From Photobacterium alginatilyticum (GTDB lineage: Bacteria > Pseudomonadota > Gammaproteobacteria > Enterobacterales > Vibrionaceae), in assembly GCF_009910675.1 (NCBI RefSeq), contig NZ_RSEJ01000013.1, positions 1 through 64,000 on the forward strand: a DNA stretch of 64,000 nucleotides, read 5' to 3'. The position numbers and the translations under genes are program-made. Shown piece after piece: positions 1 through 10,073 of this stretch. The stretch's first letter is position 1. Every line of letters starts with the position of its first letter. Below the pieces are notes generated by a model. The model was not told where the DNA came from. It did no database searches and saw nothing but the letters and a program-made list of their open reading frames with translations.

Positions 1-6
1 GCACCA
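1..6 (+). tRNA. Possible 3' end of an upstream tRNA (partial)
   Basis: The window opens with GCACCA. This is identical to the 3' end (discriminator region plus CCA) of the Phe and Thr tRNAs that follow, so it is probably the last six bases of another tRNA gene in the same operon. Six bases cannot prove this and the amino acid cannot be assigned. Confidence 0.3.
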
Positions 7-69
7 TTTATTAGCAACTGTTGCGTAAAGCAGCATTGCAAAAGTTAAAGCCTAACCGCTTTTGCTTTT

Positions 70-145
70 GCCTCGATAGCTCAGTCGGTAGAGCAGAGGA
101 TTGAAAATCCTCGTGTCGGTGGTTCGATTCCGCCTCGAGGCACCA
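70..145 (+). tRNA. tRNA-Phe (anticodon GAA)
   Basis: This is a complete 76-nt cloverleaf with encoded CCA. The acceptor arm GCCTCGA pairs with TCGAGGC, the D-arm is AGCTCAGTCGGTAGAGC, the anticodon GAA lies at 103-105 and the T-loop is TTCGATT. It reads codons UUU and UUC. It is followed after 79 bases by tRNA-Asn, consistent with one precursor transcript. Confidence 0.97.
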
Positions 146-176
146 TATTAATAGAGCCGAGATTCAAGGTTCGAGA

Positions 177-197
177 ATCGAGTTGTTAAAACTCGAT
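177..197 (+). other. Stem-loop in the tRNA spacer
   Basis: ATCGAGTT and AACTCGAT form a perfect 8-bp stem with a GTTAA loop between tRNA-Phe and tRNA-Asn. There is no T-run, so it is not a terminator. It lies in a TCGAG-rich degenerate spacer and may be a processing structure or only spacer repeat. Confidence 0.4.
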
Positions 198-224
198 ACT
201 CTCCACTCGACTCCTAGAGATAAT

Positions 225-300
225 TCCCCCTTAGTTCAGTTGGTAGAACGGCGGACTGTTAATCCGTATGTCGCAGGTTCGAGTCCCGCAGGGGGAGCCA
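225..300 (+). tRNA. tRNA-Asn (anticodon GTT)
   Basis: This is a 76-nt tRNA with encoded CCA. The acceptor TCCCCCT pairs with AGGGGGA, the anticodon GTT lies at 258-260 and the T-loop is TTCGAGT. The anticodon stem-loop CGGACTGTTAATCCG is the usual gamma-proteobacterial tRNA-Asn form. It reads AAU and AAC. Confidence 0.97.
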
Positions 301-373
301 AACTTCGATTTAAGCTTCGGCTTGAAAAGAATAAAAATAAGTAGTTCATCTTTATAGAGATAACTGCACTTGT

Positions 374-449
<76 letters not shown>

Positions 450-457
450 CTCTTTGA

Positions 458-485
458 AACCTCATCTTTTGATGAGGTTTTTTTT
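458..485 (+). terminator. Rho-independent terminator of the tRNA operon
   Basis: AACCTCATC and GATGAGGTT form a perfect 9-bp stem with a TTTT loop, followed by a run of T. It lies nine bases after tRNA-Thr. Confidence 0.9.
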
Positions 486-712
486 CGTCTGAATCCCCGC
501 CATAAACATTCCGTATCATATTGGGTCACTCGGCAGTTATAGTTTACAATATTAATAATTAAACAGTGTGCTATCAGTCTCATTGATTGTCTGACATTAA
601 TATTCTTATCAATCATTTTTCCAGCCGTCAGCTGATATCCACTAACTGGCTTGAAAGGAACGGCCCCACAGGTGTAAAGAATCATAAAAAGTAACAGGTT
701 GCGCTAAATATA

Positions 713-1969
713 ATGGCAAGTATAAAACTCTCAGTAGAGCGCTTAACCGAAGGTTTATATATTAAGCTACCATTGCAATGGACTGATCATCCTTTTCTAC
801 TGAACCATTTCAAAATCAAAGATCACCAGCAAATTCGCCTGATTAAGAATCTCGGGGTGAAGTTTGTCTACCTGATCCCGGAGAAAAGTGACAACAAACC
901 ACTGGACCCGGAGACACCTGTCGAAGAAATGAGCGACGATGAAAGCCAGTTTCTGGATAAGCAGGCTGAAAAGCTGTGGCAGGAAAAGCAGTGTCGCATC
1001 ACAAAACTAAAAAACTACAAAAGAAAGCTGCAACGCTGCGAGAAGAACTTTGATCGCTCGATGTCTCAGCTACGCTCGATTGTCGGCAAGATTAAAAGCC
1101 GCCCTGTCACCGCAATTAGAGAAGCGGAAAGTCTGGTCGAAGAAATGGTTGATGCGTTAATGGAAAGCGACAACGTTGCCCTCCATCTGATGAACGATGC
1201 CAAAGAGTCTGAGGATATCTATTTTCACTCCCTGAATGTGGCCATCATGTCAATGATGCTGGCCAAGTCCAGCGGTATGCCGGCCAGTGACATCAAAACC
1301 ATAGCCCTGGGGGCTTTGTTTCACGACATGGGCAAACTGAAGGTGCCGACGGCTATCACCCGTAAGACAACGCCCCTGACGGCCCCTGAAGAGAATTACC
1401 TTAAGCTGCATACCAAATACAGCCTTGAGCTGGCAAACATTGCAGAGGATTTCCCTCCGGCCGCCAAGCCCATTTTGAGCCAGCATCACGAGCTTTTGGA
1501 CGGCAGCGGCTATCCGCAGCAGCTCACAGCCAAGAAAATTGATTTGAAGGCCCAGCTTGTCTCGGTTGTCAATGCCTATGACAACCTGTGTCATCCGCAG
1601 GATCCGAGCAAGGCGCGTATTCCGTACAGCGCCCTCTCCTACCTGTTCAAAAACAAGAAAGAGCAATACAACAGCGATTTTATGGCGCTGCTGATCCGCC
1701 TGATGGGTGTCTACCCTCCAGGTAGCGTCGTACAGCTCTCCAATCAGCAGCTGGGGCTGGTGATCTCGGTCAACTCGGAAAGCCTGCTGTTTCCGAATGT
1801 CTTGCTCTATGACCCTTCGGTGCCTTCCAACGAAGCGCCTATCCTCGATCTCGAAGAAAGCGATCTGCGCATTGAGCAGGCCATCCCTCCGAGCAAACTG
1901 CCGGAGAAAGTCTATACCTATCTCAATCCGCGTATCAGGATCTCTTACTACTTCGATCCCAACGACTAA
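713..1969 (+). CDS. DUF3391 and HD-GYP domain cyclic-di-GMP phosphodiesterase
   Basis: The 418-residue protein is probably a cytosolic phosphodiesterase that hydrolyses c-di-GMP, as known for intact HD-GYP proteins. The N-terminal third matches the DUF3391 type that often precedes HD-GYP domains, and a charged, probably helical linker follows (about residues 75-135). The HD-GYP domain contains the metal ligands HDMGK (H204-D205), a downstream HHE, and DGSGYP with G266-Y267-P268, so the catalytic motif is intact. There is no sensory or membrane segment. The gene stands alone between the tRNA operon and the convergent mrcB. Its promoter was not identified in the roughly 230 AT-rich bases upstream, and its Shine-Dalgarno is weak. 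The substrate and motility/biofilm role are inferred from the family. Confidence 0.9.
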   Translation: MASIKLSVERLTEGLYIKLPLQWTDHPFLLNHFKIKDHQQIRLIKNLGVKFVYLIPEKSDNKPLDPETPVEEMSDDESQFLDKQAEKLWQEKQCRITKLKNYKRKLQRCEKNFDRSMSQLRSIVGKIKSRPVTAIREAESLVEEMVDALMESDNVALHLMNDAKESEDIYFHSLNVAIMSMMLAKSSGMPASDIKTIALGALFHDMGKLKVPTAITRKTTPLTAPEENYLKLHTKYSLELANIAEDFPPAAKPILSQHHELLDGSGYPQQLTAKKIDLKAQLVSVVNAYDNLCHPQDPSKARIPYSALSYLFKNKKEQYNSDFMALLIRLMGVYPPGSVVQLSNQQLGLVISVNSESLLFPNVLLYDPSVPSNEAPILDLEESDLRIEQAIPPSKLPEKVYTYLNPRIRISYYFDPND

Positions 1970-1992
1970 CAGTTGCTCTGACGAGCAACTGT
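1969..1992. other. Stem-loop between convergent HD-GYP gene and mrcB
   Basis: ACAGTTGCTC and GAGCAACTGT form a perfect 10-bp stem with a TGAC loop starting at the HD-GYP stop codon. Neither side has a T-run, so it may be a weak terminator or a 3'-end protecting hairpin shared by the two convergent transcripts. Confidence 0.5.
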
Positions 1993-2017
1993 GCATTAGG
2001 CTGCTGCCACTGAGCCG

Positions 2018-4486
2018 TTACAGGCTAAACATATCTTTAATCCAAGCCGCAGGCTGATTGCCCTTACATTGTGCCTTCAGCGAACCATCCCGGTCCCACA
2101 CTGGCAGGGACTGCTGACCGCTACAGTCCTGGCTCAGGGTACCATTGGACAAGCGGTTATATTTCATCGTGGTCAGCTTCTTGGGCCAGGTCAGGCGCAA
2201 AGGCTCCGGCTGACGACGCTGAAGGTAGTCGCTATACAGACGCAGGGCCCCGGCCGAGCCGGTCAGGTTGACGGGCTTGTTATCATCCCTCCCGACCCAG
2301 ACAGTTACCACCTCGCGACCATCGGCCCCGACATACCAGCTATCCCGGGTTTTATCGGTTGTACCGGTTTTCCCAGCCAGTGCCGCCCAGCCGAAGGTCG
2401 GCTGCAGAAAGCGCGCAGTCCCCTGGCTGACCACATTCTTCATCCCGTAGGTAGTCAGCCACGCCGCCTGTTCCGGTACCGCCTGGGCTGATTTGGGATA
2501 GTTCTGGTAAAGCATACTGCCCTGCTGGTCAATGACAGCTCGCAGTGCAGTTAGCTCTGCCTTGCGTCCACCGCTTGTTACCGTCTGGTACATCTGGGTG
2601 ACCTCAAACGGCGTCAGGGTAAAAGCACCGAGCAAAATCGACGGCAATTTAGGGATCTCATTACGGTCGACACCGAGCTGCACCATGGTATCGATCACCG
2701 GGTCGAGGCCGACTTGCAGCCCCAGGTTCACGGTCGGTACATTCAGCGATTTCGCCAGCGCATAATACAGCGGTACCTCGCCACGGAACTTGCGATCATA
2801 GTTCCTCGGCTTCCAGGCGGTTCCCCGGCTTCCTTTCAGCATAATGGGCTTATCGTCAATCGTCGTCGCCAGAGAGTATTGTCCCGGCTTGCGAAGGGCA
2901 GCCAGATACACGGCAGGCTTCACCAGTGAGCCTATCTGACGGCTTCCGTCCAGCGCCCTGTTGAATCCGGCATAGCCCGGCCTACTGCCCCCGACCATCG
3001 CACGAACCTCTCCGCTACGGCGGTCAACGGCAACGATGGCCGTCTCGACTTTTACGCCAGCCTTCTTGTTTAGCTTCGGCACCATCGCCATCACCGCTTT
3101 TTCGGCTTCTTGCTGCGACAGCGGATCCAGGGTACTGAACACTCTCAGGCCCACACCCGGGGTAAAGTTATCACCCACTTTCTGCTTCAGCTCTCGCTGC
3201 AACTGCTGGAAATACGCGGGCTGGCGACTGGCAATCATCGGACGGCTCTGCACATCCAGCGGACGGGATGCTGCCTGCTCGTATTGGTCACCGTCCAAAA
3301 TACCGTTGTCCATCATCAGCCGCAGGATCAGATCCCGGCGCTGGCGGGCACGCTCAGGGTTACGCCACGGGTTGTAATAAGACGGGCCCTTTGCCAGCCC
3401 GACCAGCAATGCCTGCTGATCGATACGCAGTTCCTGCAGCGGTCGGCCAAAGTACAGTCGTGCCCCCAGGGCAAAACCGTGTACCTCTTTGCCGCCGTTC
3501 TGACCAAGGTAGATTTCATTGAGGTAGGCTTCGAGGACCCGATCTTTGCTGTAACGATAGTCGATGATCAGGGCGATATAGGCCTCACTCAGTTTCCGCA
3601 GCAAGGTACGCTCGCGGGAAAGGAAAATATTTTTTGCCAGCTGCTGTGTCAGGGTACTTCCCCCCTGTACTGTCCTGCCGGCTTTCAGGTTCACCAATAG
3701 CGCACGTACAATCGCCAGCGGGGAAACACCGTCGTGATGATAAAAATCACGGTCTTCGGTCACCAGCAACGCATCGACCAGCACCTCTGGGAAGCGCTCA
3801 CGCGGCAGGAAAATTCGCTGCTCGCCTTCATTGGCACCCAGCATCCCCAGCATTTTCGGCTCGATACGCAGATAGCCCAGCTGACGCTTGCTGCCAACTT
3901 CGTGGATCCTGCTCAGCGTTCCATCGGCAAAAGTCAGCATCACATGCCGCTTGCCCTCGTGGCCATCCTCGAACTCAAAAGGCCGGCGGATAAGCTCAAT
4001 ACGGGTAGACGATGACGAATACTCACCGATCCGCTGCGGCGTTTTGACTTTGTGGTACTGCAACAGATCAAGCTCCCTGCGAACTTCCTGCAGGGTCATT
4101 GCCTGCTCTGGCTGCAACGTCAGCACCCGCCCGTAGACAACGGCCGGCAGGTTCCACAGCTGGCCATCAAACTTATCCCGTACCACATTGTCCAGATAGA
4201 TCCCGACCACCAGCAGTACAGCCACTACAACAATAGCGACTTTGACCCCGAACCCTATCAGCCATTTCAGCCAACGCGGTAACCGGGAATACTTCTTGGT
4301 CGTTTTTTTCTTGCTACGGCGAGGTTTGGCCGTGCTTTTTTTAGCGGGGGCTTTGGCCGCTGTCTTGCGCCGGGTACCGGTTTTCTTCTCTGCAGGCTTC
4401 TTCGCGACAGGCTTTTTGCCTCCCGGTTTCTTTGGGGCTGGCGCTGCAAGGCGAACTGGCAACTTAATCTTCATGCTGTTCATCAT
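2018..4486 (-). CDS. mrcB: Penicillin-binding protein 1B, bifunctional glycosyltransferase/transpeptidase
   Basis: This class A PBP polymerises lipid II into glycan strands and cross-links the stem peptides at the inner membrane. The 822-residue protein starts with a cytoplasmic Lys/Ala/Pro-rich tail (about residues 1-70) and one membrane anchor (about 74-99). The UB2H region then follows, which in E. coli binds the activator LpoB. The glycosyltransferase domain contains EDRDFYHHDG and GGSTLTQQLAKN. The transpeptidase domain contains the active-site serine in GSLVKPA, an SLN motif and KTGTT. Length is slightly below E. coli PBP1B (844). Several in-frame ATGs lie at the start (MMNSM), so the exact start is uncertain by a few codons. 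The gene is single, downstream of hrpB in the same direction. Confidence 0.96.
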   Translation of the reverse strand: MMNSMKIKLPVRLAAPAPKKPGGKKPVAKKPAEKKTGTRRKTAAKAPAKKSTAKPRRSKKKTTKKYSRLPRWLKWLIGFGVKVAIVVVAVLLVVGIYLDNVVRDKFDGQLWNLPAVVYGRVLTLQPEQAMTLQEVRRELDLLQYHKVKTPQRIGEYSSSSTRIELIRRPFEFEDGHEGKRHVMLTFADGTLSRIHEVGSKRQLGYLRIEPKMLGMLGANEGEQRIFLPRERFPEVLVDALLVTEDRDFYHHDGVSPLAIVRALLVNLKAGRTVQGGSTLTQQLAKNIFLSRERTLLRKLSEAYIALIIDYRYSKDRVLEAYLNEIYLGQNGGKEVHGFALGARLYFGRPLQELRIDQQALLVGLAKGPSYYNPWRNPERARQRRDLILRLMMDNGILDGDQYEQAASRPLDVQSRPMIASRQPAYFQQLQRELKQKVGDNFTPGVGLRVFSTLDPLSQQEAEKAVMAMVPKLNKKAGVKVETAIVAVDRRSGEVRAMVGGSRPGYAGFNRALDGSRQIGSLVKPAVYLAALRKPGQYSLATTIDDKPIMLKGSRGTAWKPRNYDRKFRGEVPLYYALAKSLNVPTVNLGLQVGLDPVIDTMVQLGVDRNEIPKLPSILLGAFTLTPFEVTQMYQTVTSGGRKAELTALRAVIDQQGSMLYQNYPKSAQAVPEQAAWLTTYGMKNVVSQGTARFLQPTFGWAALAGKTGTTDKTRDSWYVGADGREVVTVWVGRDDNKPVNLTGSAGALRLYSDYLQRRQPEPLRLTWPKKLTTMKYNRLSNGTLSQDCSGQQSLPVWDRDGSLKAQCKGNQPAAWIKDMFSL

Positions 4487-4581
4487 TCCCGAAATTCAAT
4501 CCCTGTATGGCTATAGCCTGAACACCGGGATCAAAAGGCTTCTGTCAGCCATCACGCTGTTCGCGACAGCTGACAATACAA

Positions 4582-7050
4582 TTACATATACTTCTTGGTT
4601 TTTTTGGTTGGCGCATGGTTTGCCGGATCATCCGGCCACACATGTTTGGGATAGCGCCCTTTCATCTCTTTCTGGACCTCCCGATAGGAGCCTTGCCAGA
4701 AAGCGGCCAAATCCTGGGTGATCTGCAACGGTCGCTGCGCCGGGGAAAGCAGCTCCAGTACAACAGCAACCTTTCCGCTGGCAATCAGTGGTGAGGATTT
4801 TTCTCCGAACATTTCCTGCATTCGTACCGCCAGTACCGGTTTATGACCCAACTGATAACGGATCGGATAACGCGATCCTGTCGGCACCTGGTAATGCGTG
4901 GGCAGTATCGAGTCCAATGCCTTCGCCTGCTCCCAGCCAAGACGGGCTTCCAATGCCGCCACCAGATCAATTCTATCAATCGCTTTAAGCGTTTTTATAC
5001 CATTCATGAACGGCAGCAGCCACTGCTCGGCTTCGGCCAACAAGCTCTCCTCGTCCATGGCAGGCAGCCCCAGCTCAGGCAGCCATTCGGCCGCACAACG
5101 AGCACGGTTGAGCAAACTCTCCGCGCGTTTATTCCACGGCAGTATACCAAGCCCCTTGCGCACAATCGCATTGAGCAGGGCTTCGCTGGCCTTGGCCGGA
5201 TCCGGCTCGGCCATCGCGCTGCGCTTCAGGATCAGCTGGCCGCAGCACAAGTGCTTCTCGGCACTCAGACGCCCTTTCTTGTCATCCCAGTCCAGCCATT
5301 CACGTTCATCGAACAGCTGCGGCAGTAACTGTTGCAGCCGATCGGCATCTGCCGCAATCGCCGAGAAGATACGGCTGTCGCCCTGGCGCGTCTTGACGAC
5401 ATCGGCCACCACCAGCATGGCTTCGCTCGCCATCGGCTCGTCAGGCAACAACATCGCCCCCTGACCGTTGGCTAGCTGATAGCGTCCGTCCCTTCCTCGC
5501 GACAGAGCGATACGGTCTGGGAACCCCGCCGCCATCAGAGGAGCAATCCATTCGGCATCCACCTGTAAACTTGCCGCTGCCGTGGTCGTTAATTTACTCA
5601 GGTGATGCCTGGCACGCTGCATATACTGCCTGCTTCGCGGGAGCTTTCCGCCTTCCAGCAAGTTGAGCTGAAAATGCAGATCCGGGTTATTCATACCACG
5701 CGGAGGCTCTTCCAGCAGCGCCACCAGCATCGCGGCAGTCGTCATCGTCGACATACTCTGACTCTTGGCCATCATCAATACCGCGGCATGACGGGGATCG
5801 GCACCCAACTGCTGAATGTGCTTGCCCCTGGCGGTGAGCTTGTTATCGGCATCCAGCGCCCCCAGGCTTTGTAACAAACGTCGAGACTGGTGCAGAGCCT
5901 GAGCGGGGGGAATATCCAGCCAACGCAGCTCTCCAGCCTCCATACAGCCCCACAGGGCCAGTTCCATCGCCAACGCGGTCAAATCGGCCCGCAGGATTTC
6001 GGGCTGCGGTGTGGCAGGTTGCCTGATCAGCAACTCTTCACTGTATAAACGCAGGCAGATCCCCGGTTCAAGACGTCCGGCACGACCGGCACGCTGCTCG
6101 GCAGACGAGCGGGCAATGCGGACCAGCTCCAGCCGGCTGATCCCGGTCTTGGGATCCCATTGCGCGATCCGCTCCAGCCCGCAGTCAACAACGATGCGGA
6201 TCCCCTCGATGGTCAAACTGGTCTCGGCGATATTGGTTGCCATCACCACCTTGCGCTTACCTTTCGGGGCCGGGGTGATCGCTTGCTGTTGCTGGGCAGT
6301 CGTCAGCTGTCCGTAGAGCGGACAGAGCTCTACCTCACTTCCAACCTTCTCTTCAAGCAATGTCGCCAGGCGCTTGATCTCGCCGGCACCCGGCAGAAAG
6401 ACCAAAATAGAGCCTTGCTCGCCATTGAGCAGCTGAACCACTTCCCGCGCGGCACTATCGACAACCTGCTGGCTATCGGCGACCGTTTTGTATCTGTGCT
6501 CCACCGGAAAACAGCGGCCTTCGGATTCTATATATGCAGCATCGGGTAGCAAGGTGGTAAGCGCCTCGGCATCCAACGTCGCTGACATCACCAGCAACTT
6601 GAGATCGTCACGTAAGGCCTCCTGCACCTCCAGTGCCAGTGCCAGTGACGTATCAGCATGGATACTTCGCTCGTGAAACTCATCAAAAATCAGCAGCCCG
6701 ATCCCCTCGAGCTCGGGATCCTGCTGCAGCATTCGGGTCATCACACCTTCAGTCACAATTTCCAGCCGGGTAGCCGCGCTGACACGGGTCTCGCCCCGCA
6801 CCCTCATGCCGACGGTCTGTCCCACACTTTCCCCCAGCTGCGAAGCCAGATAGCCGGCAATATTGCGCGCCGCCAGGCGACGCGGCTCCAGCATGACGAT
6901 TCGCCCCTCAATTCCGCCCTGCCGCAAAATCGCCAAGGGTAGCCGGGTCGACTTACCCGCCCCGGGCGGTGCCTTCAAAATAAGCTGAGAGCAAGACGTG
7001 AGCTGATCAAGCAACGGAGATAAAACGGTATCGATAGGCAGCTGTGACAA
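4582..7050 (-). CDS. hrpB: ATP-dependent RNA helicase HrpB (DEAH family)
   Basis: This is an 822-residue DEAH/RHA-type helicase, the usual length for HrpB. Motifs seen in order are the Walker A APPGAGKSTRLP (about residues 25-36), motif II DEFHERS, motif III SAT (VMSATLDAE) and motif VI QRAGRAGR. A helicase-associated domain and the HrpB-specific C-terminal region follow, ending in a basic tail. Family members are RNA-stimulated ATPases. The cellular role in Vibrionaceae is not established, although helicases of this group have been linked to mRNA processing. It is transcribed divergently from thpR and sits just upstream of mrcB, the same neighbour as in E. coli. Confidence 0.95.
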   Translation of the reverse strand: MSQLPIDTVLSPLLDQLTSCSQLILKAPPGAGKSTRLPLAILRQGGIEGRIVMLEPRRLAARNIAGYLASQLGESVGQTVGMRVRGETRVSAATRLEIVTEGVMTRMLQQDPELEGIGLLIFDEFHERSIHADTSLALALEVQEALRDDLKLLVMSATLDAEALTTLLPDAAYIESEGRCFPVEHRYKTVADSQQVVDSAAREVVQLLNGEQGSILVFLPGAGEIKRLATLLEEKVGSEVELCPLYGQLTTAQQQQAITPAPKGKRKVVMATNIAETSLTIEGIRIVVDCGLERIAQWDPKTGISRLELVRIARSSAEQRAGRAGRLEPGICLRLYSEELLIRQPATPQPEILRADLTALAMELALWGCMEAGELRWLDIPPAQALHQSRRLLQSLGALDADNKLTARGKHIQQLGADPRHAAVLMMAKSQSMSTMTTAAMLVALLEEPPRGMNNPDLHFQLNLLEGGKLPRSRQYMQRARHHLSKLTTTAAASLQVDAEWIAPLMAAGFPDRIALSRGRDGRYQLANGQGAMLLPDEPMASEAMLVVADVVKTRQGDSRIFSAIAADADRLQQLLPQLFDEREWLDWDDKKGRLSAEKHLCCGQLILKRSAMAEPDPAKASEALLNAIVRKGLGILPWNKRAESLLNRARCAAEWLPELGLPAMDEESLLAEAEQWLLPFMNGIKTLKAIDRIDLVAALEARLGWEQAKALDSILPTHYQVPTGSRYPIRYQLGHKPVLAVRMQEMFGEKSSPLIASGKVAVVLELLSPAQRPLQITQDLAAFWQGSYREVQKEMKGRYPKHVWPDDPANHAPTKKTKKYM

Positions 7051-7191
7051 TGTGAAAACCTTGTGTCATATTCAAACTATGCTGAAAGCTATTGTACAAG
7101 AAAGTCATTTGGCAAACTGAACAATTATCCGCCATCTCCTTATCCTGCGGGCTCACTAAGGTGAAAATCGGTTTTTATGGGGCGACTATCG

Positions 7192-7773
7192 ATGAATGCG
7201 AATAAGCAAGAGCGTCTTTTCTTTGCCTTGGCACTGGATACCCCGGCCAATCAGCGCGCTTTCCTGCAGCTTTGCCAATTGATGCGGATCCTGCCCGGCG
7301 AGGGACGTCGGGTGCCGGACAGCAACCTTCACCTGACCCTGGCCTTTCTCGGGCCTGTCGACGAACAACAGAAAACGCACCTCATTGATTTGACTAACGC
7401 TGTCGTTGTTCCACCGTTTACCTTCCACGCCTCCGCGCTGAAATACCGCAAGCGAAGCCGGCTAATCTGGTTAGGGGGAGACACTATCCCCGCCCCGCTG
7501 GCACAATTGGCTTCTAATTTGAAAGAAGCAGTCTTACAAGCCGGGCTTGAACAGGAAAAGCGTAGCTATACCCCCCACATTACCCTCAAAAAGCAGGTCC
7601 GGCAGCGACCTGATCCGATGCCGGAAAATGTGGATTTCAGCTTTCATTTTCAGCACTTTGGATTGTATATTTCAGAACAGGTCAATACAGCCCGAGGCTC
7701 CGGCGTCCGTTATAGGTGTCTTCGCCAGTGGCCACTGGCCCCAACCCAACCGGACAACCAGGATCTTGAATGA
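7192..7773 (+). CDS. thpR: RNA 2',3'-cyclic phosphodiesterase (2H/LigT family)
   Basis: This small 2H phosphoesterase opens 2',3'-cyclic phosphates on RNA ends. Both catalytic HxT motifs are present, HLTL at residue 47 and HITL at residue 129 from the ATG at 7192. An upstream in-frame ATG at 7177 would add five residues; the shorter form fits family N-termini (ERLFFAL soon after the start) better. Neither ATG has a strong Shine-Dalgarno. The stop overlaps the sfsA start by four bases (ATGA), so the two are translationally coupled. It is divergent from hrpB. Confidence 0.92.
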   Translation: MNANKQERLFFALALDTPANQRAFLQLCQLMRILPGEGRRVPDSNLHLTLAFLGPVDEQQKTHLIDLTNAVVVPPFTFHASALKYRKRSRLIWLGGDTIPAPLAQLASNLKEAVLQAGLEQEKRSYTPHITLKKQVRQRPDPMPENVDFSFHFQHFGLYISEQVNTARGSGVRYRCLRQWPLAPTQPDNQDLE

Positions 7774-8480
7774 AATTTGACCCACCGCTACAGGCTGCTA
7801 AATTAATCAGACGCTATAAACGCTTCCTCGCTGACATTGAATTCCCAGACGGCGAAGTACGCACCATTCACTGTGCCAATACCGGTGCGATGACCGGCTG
7901 TGCCGAGCCAGGAAGTACGGTGTGGTACTCCACATCAGATAACCCGAAGCGTAAATACCCCAACAGCTGGGAGCTTACTCACACCCTTGACGGAGACTGG
8001 ATTTGCGTCAATACGGCTCGGGCCAACCGCCTGGTCGAAGAAGCAATAAACAAGAATGTCATCACAGAATTACAAGGCTATTCATCACTCCGTACTGAAG
8101 TAAAGTATGGTTGTGAAAACAGCAGGATAGATATATTGCTGACTGCCGGTGACAAACCACCGTGCTATATTGAAGTAAAGAGCGTTACCCTGCTGGAGGA
8201 TGGACAAGGCTTTTTCCCCGACGCAGTCACCTCGCGGGGCCAGAAACACCTGCGGGAGCTGATGGAGGTAGCTAAGAACGGAGACAGAGCCGTACTTTTT
8301 TTCGCTATTTTACATTCAGGGATTGAAAATGTATCCGCGGCACACCATATAGACCCGGACTATCATACTTTAATTCAACAGGCAGAACGGGCAGGCGTTG
8401 AGATCATCTGTTACAAAGCGGTATTGAACCAGGATGAACTCTATTTAAACAACTGTATAAAATTTCATCAACAATTGTGA
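7770..8480 (+). CDS. sfsA: DNA/RNA-binding nuclease-fold protein SfsA
   Basis: This 236-residue protein is of the SfsA family (sugar fermentation stimulation protein), which has an OB-like N-terminal domain and a PD-(D/E)XK nuclease-like C-terminal domain. Visible family signatures are [13 protein letters not shown] (about residues 31-43), the candidate catalytic RIDILLT and [10 protein letters not shown], and [14 protein letters not shown]. coli SfsA was named for stimulating maltose metabolism; its true substrate is unsettled. The gene lies between thpR and dksA, as in E. coli, and overlaps thpR by four bases. Confidence 0.95.
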   Translation: MKFDPPLQAAKLIRRYKRFLADIEFPDGEVRTIHCANTGAMTGCAEPGSTVWYSTSDNPKRKYPNSWELTHTLDGDWICVNTARANRLVEEAINKNVITELQGYSSLRTEVKYGCENSRIDILLTAGDKPPCYIEVKSVTLLEDGQGFFPDAVTSRGQKHLRELMEVAKNGDRAVLFFAILHSGIENVSAAHHIDPDYHTLIQQAERAGVEIICYKAVLNQDELYLNNCIKFHQQL

Positions 8481-8609
8481 AAAATGATGCTTTCTTCACA
8501 TTGGTATAAAATTGAATATATGCAGCAATTGCCACACATACCCCTTTCTGCTATAGATACCGCCCAAAATTAACCAGTGACGGTTATTAGGTATATTAGG
8601 AGATGCTAT

Positions 8610-9059
8610 ATGCCAGAGAGCAACGTTAAAAAATCGCTAGGCATCCTGGCTATTGCTGGGGTAGAGCCATATCAGGAAAAAGCCGGCGAAGAATACATGG
8701 GTGAAGCTCAGCTAGAGCACTTCCGTAAAATTCTTGATGCTTGGCGTAACCAGCTTCGTGAAGAAGTTGATCGCACCGTTAACCACATGCAGGATGAAGC
8801 GGCAAATTTCCCTGATCCTGTTGATCGTGCTGCACAGGAAGAAGAATTCAGCCTGGAGCTTCGTAACCGTGACCGCGAACGTAAACTGATCAAGAAGATC
8901 GAAAAAACGCTTCAGCGCATCGAAGACGATGACTTTGGCTTCTGTGACTCTTGCGGTATCGAGATCGGCATCCGCCGCCTTGAAGCCCGCCCGACAGCCG
9001 AACTATGTATCGACTGTAAAACGCTTGCAGAAATCAAAGAAAAGCAGATGGCAGGCTAA
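8610..9059 (+). CDS. dksA: RNA polymerase-binding transcription factor DksA
   Basis: DksA inserts a coiled-coil into the RNA polymerase secondary channel and, with ppGpp, represses rRNA promoters and activates amino-acid genes. The ATG at 8610 gives 149 residues with a Shine-Dalgarno AGGAG six bases upstream; an in-frame ATG-less extension to 8577 is unlikely. The coiled-coil tip residues D69, D72 and A74 (DPVDRA) are present. The zinc finger has four cysteines, C112, C115, C133 and C136. It lies between sfsA and gluQRS, the conserved order. Confidence 0.97.
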   Translation: MPESNVKKSLGILAIAGVEPYQEKAGEEYMGEAQLEHFRKILDAWRNQLREEVDRTVNHMQDEAANFPDPVDRAAQEEEFSLELRNRDRERKLIKKIEKTLQRIEDDDFGFCDSCGIEIGIRRLEARPTAELCIDCKTLAEIKEKQMAG

Positions 9060-9131
9060 TACTTCGGTATTATACATCAACTGTTTTAAGGGGGAGCAGC
9101 AGCTCCCTCTTTCATTTTTTATGATTTGTTT

Positions 9132-10016
9132 ATGAGTACAAAAAGCTACTATATCGGCCGCTTTGCGCCCTCTCCGTCAGGCCCCTTGCACTTTGGCTCT
9201 CTTGTCGCTGCCCTCGGCAGCTACCTGCAGGCCAGATCCCGGCAGGGCACCTGGCTGGTACGTATGGAAGATCTCGATCCGCCCCGGGAAATGCCCGGTG
9301 CCGCGGACGATATCCTATATACGCTGGAAGCCTACGGGCTAACCTGGGACGGCAGCATCATGTATCAGAGCCAGCGCCATGACGCCTACCAGGCCCAGAT
9401 TGATGCCTGGCTCCACAGCCGAGAAGCCTACTATTGCCAATGTACCCGTAAACAAATCAAACTTGCCGGTGGATTTTATCCCGGAACCTGCCGCGAACTG
9501 AACTGCAGCGCCAATAACAGCGCCGTTCGACTTAAAGTTAATACACCTGTTACCTTTTTTAATGATGTGCTGCACGGCCACATTGAGATCCCGCAGTCCC
9601 TGGCCCGGGAGGATTTCATTATCCATCGCCGTGACGGACTGTATGCCTACAACCTCGCCGTCGTCCTGGATGACATCGAACAAGGCGTCACCGAGGTCGT
9701 TCGCGGCGCGGATCTCATTGAGCCGACAGGCAGACAAATCGGCCTGTATCGCCAGTTAGGACAGCCGGAAGTCAGCTATCTGCACCTACCGCTGGCTGTC
9801 ACCGACAACGGCAACAAACTATCGAAGCAGAACCATGCCCCGGCAATCGACAAGGCCAACCCGAAGCCTGCTTTAATTAGGGCAATGATGTTTCTCGGCA
9901 TGCAGCCGCCTGCTGATTTGGCTGCCTCCAGTCTGGAAGATATCCTCCGCTGGGGCTGTATGCACTGGCAGGTTGACAGGCTGCCGCAAACCACAGCTAT
10001 CACACTAGGATTCTAA
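9132..10016 (+). CDS. gluQRS: Glutamyl-Q tRNA(Asp) synthetase
   Basis: This truncated class I glutamyl-tRNA synthetase paralogue attaches glutamate to queuosine in the anticodon of tRNA-Asp. The protein (294 residues from ATG 9132) has the HIGH-like motif in PSPSGPLHFGS near the N-terminus. It also has a zinc site CQC...C...C (about residues 99-122) and the KMSKS-like KLSKQNH. It lacks the anticodon-binding domain, as expected. A TTG two codons upstream is in frame, but the ATG is preferred. It follows dksA, as in E. coli. Confidence 0.95.
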   Translation: MSTKSYYIGRFAPSPSGPLHFGSLVAALGSYLQARSRQGTWLVRMEDLDPPREMPGAADDILYTLEAYGLTWDGSIMYQSQRHDAYQAQIDAWLHSREAYYCQCTRKQIKLAGGFYPGTCRELNCSANNSAVRLKVNTPVTFFNDVLHGHIEIPQSLAREDFIIHRRDGLYAYNLAVVLDDIEQGVTEVVRGADLIEPTGRQIGLYRQLGQPEVSYLHLPLAVTDNGNKLSKQNHAPAIDKANPKPALIRAMMFLGMQPPADLAASSLEDILRWGCMHWQVDRLPQTTAITLGF

Positions 10017-10073
10017 AATGGCCCGCCGTGATATATGATATGCGGCTGTTTGTTGAACCCGATCCACGTTTAT

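Noticed and set aside
1250..1996. 248-codon open frame opposite the HD-GYP gene
   Set aside because: It is the antisense shadow of a gene with intact catalytic motifs; composition is rich in Gln, Arg and His, as typical of shadows.
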